NCBI GenBank assembly: GCA_002427505.1
Contig: DIRJ01000054.1
Span: 1 to 5,263 of the forward strand
From: Mageeibacillus sp. UBA5439
GTDB lineage: Bacteria > Bacillota > Clostridia > Saccharofermentanales > DTU023
DNA length: 5,263 nucleotides
Direction: 5' to 3'
Program-made: the position numbers and the translations under genes
Shown: piece by piece, positions 1 through 4,573 of the stretch
Numbering within the stretch: position 1 is the stretch's first letter
Layout of the letters: each line of letters begins with the position of its first letter
The notes under the pieces: model-generated
The model's database searches: none
What the model was told of the DNA's origin: nothing
What the model saw: only the letters and a program-made list of their open reading frames with translations

Positions 1-171
1 CCATAATTAGCCAAGACTAACTACTGCTAATGATAGACAATTTTCTTACAATAAAAAGATACATGTGTATCGGATTCAATCTTTGAACGCGATCACATAC
101 TGAAAACCAGATTGTAGTATAAAAAAGAATGCAGATAATACTATTCGGATCTGTCTGCTAGTATTAAAATT
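1..171. other. AT-rich intergenic stretch with no supported gene
   Basis: This AT-rich stretch lies beyond the terminator of the neighbouring operon. I see no ORF with a ribosome binding site, no convincing inverted repeat and no RNA gene. It could hold the promoter of a gene to the left of the window, but I found no clear pair of -35 and -10 elements on the minus strand. A loose plus-strand match (TTGTAG, 16 bp, GATAAT at 112-139) is not followed by a gene. Confidence 0.5.
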
Positions 172-172
172 T

Positions 173-217
173 AAAAAATAGTGATGTCAGCCTGATTCTA
201 CTCGGACTGACATCACT
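173..217 (-). terminator. Intrinsic terminator of the lipoprotein operon
   Basis: An 11-bp perfect inverted repeat (180-190 pairing with 207-217, arms AGTGATGTCAG and CTGACATCACT) is followed on the minus strand, after one base, by six T residues (173-178). This is the layout of a rho-independent terminator for minus-strand transcription. It lies 53 bp after the stop codon of the 283-residue lipoprotein gene. The plus-strand side has no T-run, so it should act in one direction only. Confidence 0.85.
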
Positions 218-270
218 CTAGAAAGGAGAACTTACTTGCTTATTTGTGTTTTGCTTATGGAGAGGCTCTC

Positions 271-1122
271 TTAGTAGAGTGGTCCAGGATGGTAGACTTC
301 TGAGACATAGTAGATCTCACCATTAAAGATGCCGACTTCTACCAGCATATCTTCACCTCTCATGTTCAGCTCTGCGACAAAATTATCCAGACTGACCTGC
401 CACAGCTCCATCGCAGATTCTTCACCCGGTCCCAGAACATGGCATTCTGTTGGCAGGCTTGCAATGTAGGGCACCCATTCTTCCTCAGCATTTTCTATTC
501 TATAGGCATTGGGCTGACTGCTATCATCGATCCAGACAACCTCATCCAGAAGAAAAATGTAGGCATCATTATCCAGTGCTTGGTCCAGCCTTAAAATCGC
601 CATAAATTTCGGAATGACATCTTCCGCTTTCTGCCACAGGTTTAAAACTGTATTGTATTCAAAGATCTCACCTGTATCACAGATAGCGTAAAGAATTTCC
701 CGTGTAAACTTACCATCAAGATCTGTACCCAGCCAGATATCGCGGCATTTGCTTGAGTAGGCGCTCTCTTCGCCGCTAACAAGCACTGTCATGCCGTGTT
801 CAGTGACCATTTCATGAGCCCGCGGCAGCTTTGACAGAAGATAGTCAATCAGTTCCTCTACTGATAAATCAGCAAAAGTCCTGTTCGTCTGTTCTGTTGT
901 CGGCTCTGCTGCCGGCTCTGTTTGTACAGCACTTGTCCTTGGCTCATCAAGCTTGCCGGCAGACGTTTCCTCACCGCGGTCTGTTGTTAGCCGGCTGCTG
1001 CCCCCGGTGGGGCCAGATGCTATCGGATTACTTCCCTGATCACAAGCTGCAAGTAACAGCAAGCCACAGACTGCTGTCAACAGAAACAAAATGATTAGCT
1101 GTGTATTAGTTTTTCTGCTCAT
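271..1122 (-). CDS. Secreted lipoprotein of unknown function, 283 aa
   Basis: This is a predicted lipoprotein anchored on the outer face of the membrane. Residues 1-27 form a lipoprotein signal: a basic start (MSRK), a hydrophobic core at about 9-24 and a lipobox LAAC with the lipidated cysteine at 27. Residues 28-80 are a low-complexity linker rich in T, E, S, G and P, typical of a tether that lifts a domain off the membrane. Residues 81-283 look globular and acidic. They include CRDIWLGTD (from 126), REILYAICDTGEIFEY (141-156) and a W soon after, resembling an uncharacterised pattern I associate with clostridial extracytoplasmic proteins; I cannot name the family. Cysteines 126 and 148 could pair. 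The ATG start has a good site, GAGGAG, about 10 bp upstream. The gene is the last of a probable four-gene operon, 52 bp after the membrane protein gene, and precedes a strong terminator. Lipoprotein status is confident; the function is unknown. Confidence 0.85.
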   Translation of the reverse strand: MSRKTNTQLIILFLLTAVCGLLLLAACDQGSNPIASGPTGGSSRLTTDRGEETSAGKLDEPRTSAVQTEPAAEPTTEQTNRTFADLSVEELIDYLLSKLPRAHEMVTEHGMTVLVSGEESAYSSKCRDIWLGTDLDGKFTREILYAICDTGEIFEYNTVLNLWQKAEDVIPKFMAILRLDQALDNDAYIFLLDEVVWIDDSSQPNAYRIENAEEEWVPYIASLPTECHVLGPGEESAMELWQVSLDNFVAELNMRGEDMLVEVGIFNGEIYYVSEVYHPGPLY

Positions 1123-1170
1123 CGGAAAAGTCTCCTCTTATAGCCTGTTTATGGGAAGTCATATCAGCTT

Positions 1171-1195
1171 CAGCCTATAATTGCTGTATAGGCTG
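1171..1195 (-). repeat. Perfect 9-bp inverted repeat over a stop codon
   Basis: CAGCCTATA (1171-1179) and TATAGGCTG (1187-1195) form a perfect 9-bp stem with a 7-base loop. On the minus strand it covers the last codons and the TAG stop of the four-helix membrane protein gene and reaches into the spacer before the 283-residue lipoprotein gene. No T-run follows it, so it is not a canonical terminator. It could be a stabilising or processing hairpin that sets different mRNA levels within the operon, or it could be chance. Confidence 0.5.
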
Positions 1196-1609
1196 CTCAG
1201 TATTAAATGCCTTCTTGCTTTGAAATGCTCCGACCAGAAAGAGTACAGGCAGAATCAAACCGGTGATTAATGAGAGCACACTGAACGTACCACCACCTAC
1301 TACAGTTAAAATATTACCCAGAACAGATAATAGTGCTGTCAGTATACCAAAAACTATTAAGATCTTTGCTTTCCCGGGTTTGCCTGCGTTCACTACTCCC
1401 AGAATACCTGTAACTAAACTCACAATTGCGCTCAGGAGCAGGAGCACTGCCGCGAAGACCAGCAGACCGACTCCTTCCTGCTCTGCATACAGAACTACTG
1501 CTACCCTTGCAGCCAGCAAGACAATGATAGAGCCGATAAGACTAATTACACCACCGATAATTAGCAGTATACCCGTCACTAACAATAATGCATTTTTATT
1601 TTTTTCCAT
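1175..1609 (-). CDS. Small four-helix integral membrane protein, 144 aa
   Basis: This is a very hydrophobic protein with four likely membrane helices, at about 7-33, 47-73, 81-104 and 109-129. Short loops separate them: a charged turn near 41-46 (YAEQEG), a basic loop at 74-82 (NAGKPGKAK) and a basic exit (QSKK, 130-133). The helices are rich in glycine, and the sequence ends in a short polar tail. By style it resembles the small uncharacterised four-helix proteins frequent in Clostridia; no catalytic or transport motif is visible, so I assign no function. I place the start at the ATG at 1609. The open frame extends six codons further to a TTG at 1627, but the ribosome binding site GAAGGAG (1619-1625) overlaps that TTG and sits 9 bp before the ATG. 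The gene begins 26 bp after the stop of the 427-residue lipoprotein gene, indicating co-transcription. Confidence 0.85.
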   Translation of the reverse strand: MEKNKNALLLVTGILLIIGGVISLIGSIIVLLAARVAVVLYAEQEGVGLLVFAAVLLLLSAIVSLVTGILGVVNAGKPGKAKILIVFGILTALLSVLGNILTVVGGGTFSVLSLITGLILPVLFLVGAFQSKKAFNTEQPIQQL

Positions 1610-1618
1610 TTTAATTAA

Positions 1619-1625
1619 CTCCTTC
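1619..1625 (-). promoter_or_regulatory. Ribosome binding site that fixes the start of the membrane protein
   Basis: On the minus strand this reads GAAGGAG, with 9 bases between it and the ATG at 1609-1607. It overlaps the in-frame TTG at 1627-1625, which would need a site further upstream; that region (AT-rich, toward 1640) has none. The ATG is therefore the better start, shortening the longest frame from 150 to 144 residues. Confidence 0.8.
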
Positions 1626-1635
1626 AAAAATTATT

Positions 1636-2919
1636 TTATTCAAAGTTATACCCTATGCCCCCGGCTGTACGTACCCCGTCTCCTGCATAATCCTGAAAGG
1701 TCACCTGGACGTAGTTTGAAGGATTATCCGAAGCCCGCCATACATAAAAAGTTACTGTCTCACCTTCCAAGTCCAACTCTCCTGCTGCGCCGTCAAAATA
1801 GGTCTCACAGATCTCCCGGTAAGACATTCCCCGCAAATCCCCCTGGTCATAAGCGTTTTTGAGTTGAGTATAGATTTCTTGAAGCTCGTCATTTGTGAAA
1901 TTGGCAACTTTGCCCACCCATCCCTTATTAGGATCTTCGATACCGGGATCATCGATAGTCGGGTCCGGCTCATCCGCCAACTCTGTTTTATATGTCTCGT
2001 AACCAGGCGGCAGCCTGTCACCATCGCTCTCCTCAGCCTCCCATAATTCTCCCCAGGGACGGAAAGCAAACATATACTCAAAGCCATCTTCATCTGTCAG
2101 CTCCGGGTCATAGTATCGGTCGGCGATTACGACCCGTTTGCCTTCGTCAATGGGAGAAATGCCTATCCACCAATCGCCCGCTTCCAGAACAGCATCAAGA
2201 AAATAGCCTTCAACCGTCTCCAGAAGATACTCATCACCTCTTATTGTGCTTACAACAATATCCTCCATCGCGCCTAGCAGGCTGATCGACAATTGGCCGT
2301 TACCTGCTTCATCCACATCAATCGTCATAAAAGCATCGTAAAATTCTTCCTCGGCATCAGCCTCCGGTTGCCAGCTGCCATAGTAATCGGTGATCCACAA
2401 AAAACCATACCAGTCACCGTTCCATACGGTCTGAACCGCAGCTCCCGGCTCATCGGAATCAGGCTCGGTCTCACCCGGATCCGGGTCAGCCGGCTCGGTT
2501 TCTACAGGCGCAGATGTCGGCGGCACCGAACCTTCCTTGTACAAGGTGATCTTCATCCCTGTAAGTCCATAGTCATCAATCACCATCTGCGATCCCTTAA
2601 TTACAGCTGTAACGAAAGCAGTACCCTTCTGGCTGATAGATAAAGTATCTCCTTCCATGCTCCAATCGTAAGTGCTCTTTTTGCCATCGGCGATGATATT
2701 ACACTTGCCGCCTTGCAGAAGCTCAATATCAAAGCCGCTGTCGAAGATTTCATTAGCTGCAAATTCCTCACCAAAGGACTCAACCACTGCCGCCTGCCAT
2801 AGTCCGAGATTCGGATCATCCGATGCCGGCGGCTTTTTATCTTTTGCGCAAGCTGTAAATAGAAGTAATGCCATCATCATGGCCAGCAGCTTTACAAAAC
2901 TTCTCCTCTTAAGCTTCAT
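1636..2919 (-). CDS. Three-module secreted lipoprotein, 427 aa
   Basis: This is a predicted membrane-anchored extracytoplasmic lipoprotein. The signal peptide is basic (MKLKRRSF), with a hydrophobic core at 9-21 and lipobox FTAC, lipidated cysteine 24; F at -3 is slightly unusual. Module 1 (about 38-128) looks like a lipocalin-like beta domain: GLW near the start, then GGKC at 69-72, YDW at 83-85, a GD turn at 89-90 and MVID at 111-114. An acidic P/E/D/T linker (130-163) leads to module 2 (about 164-310), which opens WNGDWYG and is very acidic and aromatic-rich, probably a second beta domain. A second acidic linker precedes module 3 (about 333-427), containing GMSYREICE, then FYVWR and VQVTFQD. 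This order of a helix followed by strands recalls BamE/SmpA-like domains of Gram-positive lipoproteins; that is a fold-level guess. The ATG has AAGGAG 7 bp upstream. The gene starts 28 bp after the degenerate receiver gene. The ligand or partner is unknown. Confidence 0.85.
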   Translation of the reverse strand: MKLKRRSFVKLLAMMMALLLFTACAKDKKPPASDDPNLGLWQAAVVESFGEEFAANEIFDSGFDIELLQGGKCNIIADGKKSTYDWSMEGDTLSISQKGTAFVTAVIKGSQMVIDDYGLTGMKITLYKEGSVPPTSAPVETEPADPDPGETEPDSDEPGAAVQTVWNGDWYGFLWITDYYGSWQPEADAEEEFYDAFMTIDVDEAGNGQLSISLLGAMEDIVVSTIRGDEYLLETVEGYFLDAVLEAGDWWIGISPIDEGKRVVIADRYYDPELTDEDGFEYMFAFRPWGELWEAEESDGDRLPPGYETYKTELADEPDPTIDDPGIEDPNKGWVGKVANFTNDELQEIYTQLKNAYDQGDLRGMSYREICETYFDGAAGELDLEGETVTFYVWRASDNPSNYVQVTFQDYAGDGVRTAGGIGYNFE

Positions 2920-2947
2920 TTATTTCTCCTTATTCCTTTTAAGTTCT

Positions 2948-3337
2948 TTAAATAAGTGATTCGAGTTTCGAAAACAGGTAATTTACACTTGTGTCGTAAA
3001 ACAGAAAGTCGTCGATTCTCTTATTCTGTTTTGCTTGGATGGCAGCGCGCCGAGAAGCCGCATCTGTTTCAGAGCATAAGAGCAATTGTCTTATCCGGGG
3101 TAAGTGTTTTCTAATCTCGTCGGAGATCAGCAAGCACTTTTCCGCAGATTTATAGCTGCCGGACTCGGGAACTTCCAATATTACTATTCTCGGCTGGTAC
3201 TTAATGGCGCTATCGACGGCTGACATATAGTCAGACTCAGCATAAAAGTCAAAGCGGTCACCGGATTTTGACTGTGCGATGATTGAATCCGAAATTATTT
3301 CACGGCTCATAATCAGCAAAATCTTTTTCTTGTCCAT
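2948..3337 (-). CDS. Stand-alone degenerate receiver-like protein (pseudo-receiver), 129 aa
   Basis: The length and alternating hydrophobic strands match a single CheY-like receiver domain with no output domain. The strands seen are KKILLIM (3-10, strand 1), RIVILE (50-55, strand 3), RQLLLCS (83-89, strand 4) and DDFLFY (109-114, strand 5). The active-site residues are mostly lost. The acidic pair after strand 1 is M10-S11, the phosphoacceptor aspartate is E55, and the conserved lysine after strand 5 is Y114; only the hydroxyl residue after strand 4 (S89) remains. It should therefore not be phosphorylated in the usual way, and E55 might mimic the phosphorylated state. There is no signal peptide or membrane segment, so it is cytoplasmic. 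The ATG has AGGAAGG about 10 bp upstream. It heads a probable operon, 28 bp before the 427-residue lipoprotein gene. The receiver-fold assignment is by motif and is moderate; that the gene is real is likely. Confidence 0.75.
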   Translation of the reverse strand: MDKKKILLIMSREIISDSIIAQSKSGDRFDFYAESDYMSAVDSAIKYQPRIVILEVPESGSYKSAEKCLLISDEIRKHLPRIRQLLLCSETDAASRRAAIQAKQNKRIDDFLFYDTSVNYLFSKLESLI

Positions 3338-3415
3338 GATGCAAGGGCCTTCCTAATAACATGCAGCTCTCACTTTTATGCGGCTTTTGAGCAGGAATCT
3401 ATCTGGACAAATTTT

Positions 3416-3445
3416 AGCGGGAAGAGTTTGCGTCATCTTCCCGCT
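3416..3445 (-). terminator. GC-rich hairpin after the small lipoprotein gene, weak terminator
   Basis: AGCGGGAAGA (3416-3425) pairs perfectly with TCTTCCCGCT (3436-3445) around a 10-base loop. It starts 9 bp after the stop codon of the 117-residue lipoprotein gene, where a terminator is expected. On the minus strand the tail is AAAATTTG, a poor U-tract, so termination may be partial. The plus-strand side (TTTGCTTGAGTTATTTT) is more T-rich. It may terminate, stabilise the mRNA end, or allow read-through into the downstream operon. Confidence 0.5.
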
Positions 3446-3454
3446 TTGCTTGAG

Positions 3455-3808
3455 TTATTTTGTTTTTGTCAGGTCGTAGGACGGGCGGAGCGGCTCATCC
3501 GAATCCATAACCAACTTGTCGCCGGTAATAGAGTAATTGTAGACTATTTCAGTGTCCCAGTATGACATTTTGATCTTGACAGTGCTGTCATCAGCGATAG
3601 TGTAGGTGCCGGTATCTTTAATACCGTATTCATCCTCAGTATCACAACCACCTTTTCCATCAAACTTGAAGGTAATACCTATTGAATCCCTCTTGCCTTC
3701 CCAGGTCCCTTTCAGAGCATCGCCACCGCCACCGCCGCCACAGGCAGCAAGCAGTGACAAAAGCAAAACCATGGCCAACACTACTACTGCAATTCTTCTT
3801 TTAATCAT
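3455..3808 (-). CDS. Small lipoprotein with one lipocalin-like beta domain, 117 aa
   Basis: This is a predicted extracytoplasmic lipoprotein. Residues 1-23 are a classic lipoprotein signal: MIKRR, a hydrophobic stretch at 6-20 and lipobox LAAC with cysteine 23. It is followed by six glycines (24-29) as a flexible spacer. The rest (about 31-117) is one small beta domain: LKGTWEG at the front, FKFDGKGGC at 47-55, GTYTIADD in the middle, then YNYSITGDKLVMDS. This spacing of a W/G start, a GG-C strand turn and a GD-x-LV strand matches small clostridial lipoprotein domains of the lipocalin-like/DUF5640 type, and it parallels module 1 of the 427-residue lipoprotein in this window. The ATG has AAAGGAAG 7 bp upstream. 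It appears to be a single-gene unit, flanked by hairpins on both sides. No ligand can be inferred. Confidence 0.85.
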   Translation of the reverse strand: MIKRRIAVVVLAMVLLLSLLAACGGGGGGDALKGTWEGKRDSIGITFKFDGKGGCDTEDEYGIKDTGTYTIADDSTVKIKMSYWDTEIVYNYSITGDKLVMDSDEPLRPSYDLTKTK

Positions 3809-3879
3809 CAGTTTACTTCCTTTCTAAAGGGTTCACGTTTCATCCCGTTTAAGCCTAGCATGCCATAGCTGCGCCTGCC

Positions 3880-3902
3880 CTACCCGTGGCGGGTAGTTTT
3901 TT
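3880..3902 (+). terminator. Plus-strand intrinsic terminator with no visible gene
   Basis: CTACCCG (3880-3886) and CGGGTAG (3890-3896) form a perfect 7-bp GC-rich stem with a 3-base loop, followed at once by six T residues (3897-3902) on the plus strand. This is a compact and convincing rho-independent terminator for rightward transcription. The only gene to its left here runs the other way, so what it terminates is unclear: an antisense or small RNA, or the remnant of a lost gene. It also lies in the upstream region of the 117-residue lipoprotein gene. Confidence 0.7.
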
Positions 3903-3905
3903 CAC

Positions 3906-3930
3906 AAAAAAAGGGCTGATCGTCAGCCCT
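3906..3930 (-). terminator. Intrinsic terminator of the two-component operon
   Basis: AGGGCTGA (3912-3919) and TCAGCCCT (3923-3930) form a perfect 8-bp stem with a 3-base loop. On the minus strand it is followed directly by a T-run (complement of A residues 3906-3911). It lies 22 bp after the stop codon of the response regulator and should end the kinase-regulator transcript before it reaches the small lipoprotein gene. Confidence 0.88.
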
Positions 3931-3952
3931 GCCGGAAGAAGTACTTTTGGCC

Positions 3953-4573
3953 TCAATACCAGGGATTAATCCAACCGTTAGAAATCATATAAAAGGCTAA
4001 CTCAACAGTTTTGGAGAAGCCGGTTTTAGCCAGCATATTTGATTTATGGTACTTTACCGTATTTTCGCTGATGAATAATTCCTCTGCTATCTCCTTGCTC
4101 GTCATGTGTTTACACATCAGACGCAGAACTTCCATTTCTCTTTCAGTCAGTGGAGCTTCCCCCTTGGGCATCGGGATGGTCCTTCCTTCGGGAAAATATT
4201 TAGCTCCCTCCATCACGCCCCGGATAACCTCTATAAAGTAGTCCAGACTTTTACTCTTAAAAACAAAAGCATCTGCACCGGCTTCTTTAGCTCTTGGGGC
4301 ATAGGTGATTTCATCAAAGCCTGACATAACGATAATTTTCATATCCGGATACCTGACTCTTAAGTCTTTGCTGGCGTCCAGACCGGAGGCACCGTTCTCT
4401 GTACAGACATCCATCAGGACCAGGTCGGGTCTCAGACGCTCAGTATAAATATCCGCATGGGCTGCCGACGGGATGCTGCCCACAACTTCAAAATTACCGG
4501 CACGCTTAAGAGCAAAGCTTAGTGAATCACACATGGATTCATGGTCATCAACGATAAGTACTTTATAATTCAC
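3953..4573 (-). CDS. NarL/FixJ-family response regulator with LuxR-type HTH, 206 aa
   Basis: This is a cytoplasmic DNA-binding transcription regulator switched by phosphotransfer, presumably from the kinase encoded just upstream. The receiver domain (about 3-120) has all key residues: the acidic pair D9-D10 in VLIVDDHE, phosphoacceptor D55 in LVLMDV, S84 in IIVMSG and K106 in FVFKSK. After a short linker comes a LuxR/GerE-type helix-turn-helix (about 140-195): LTEREMEVLRLM, then SKEIAEELFISENTVKYH, with the recognition helix near 169-180. The total length is normal for the family. The start is a GTG at 4573, with AGGAGG 6 bp upstream. The GTG overlaps the TGA stop of the kinase gene by 4 bp, so the two are probably translationally coupled. 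A strong terminator follows. Its targets are not visible; the neighbouring lipoprotein genes are candidates by position only. Confidence 0.95.
   Translation of the reverse strand: MNYKVLIVDDHESMCDSLSFALKRAGNFEVVGSIPSAAHADIYTERLRPDLVLMDVCTENGASGLDASKDLRVRYPDMKIIVMSGFDEITYAPRAKEAGADAFVFKSKSLDYFIEVIRGVMEGAKYFPEGRTIPMPKGEAPLTEREMEVLRLMCKHMTSKEIAEELFISENTVKYHKSNMLAKTGFSKTVELAFYMISNGWINPWY

Noticed and set aside
112..139. Plus-strand promoter-like pair TTGTAG and GATAAT with 16-bp spacing
   Set aside because: The match is weak in AT-rich DNA and points toward no gene, only into the terminator region of the opposite-strand operon.
224..274. Possible 12-residue leader peptide on the plus strand (AAAGGAG, then TTG at 236)
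   Set aside because: It is very short, has a TTG start, lies between a minus-strand gene and its terminator, and has no downstream plus-strand gene to regulate. Probably chance.
1610..1627. TTG start six codons upstream for the membrane protein
   Set aside because: The GAAGGAG site overlaps this TTG and is correctly spaced for the ATG at 1609 instead.
1263..1862. Plus-strand open frame of 199 codons
   Set aside because: It runs antisense across the membrane protein gene and into the long lipoprotein gene. Its translation is rich in S, T, P and R without domain pattern, and it crosses a real gene junction. It is a shadow frame.
1752..2093. Second minus-strand frame of 113 codons
   Set aside because: It lies inside the 427-residue lipoprotein gene in another frame and has no coherent domain pattern.
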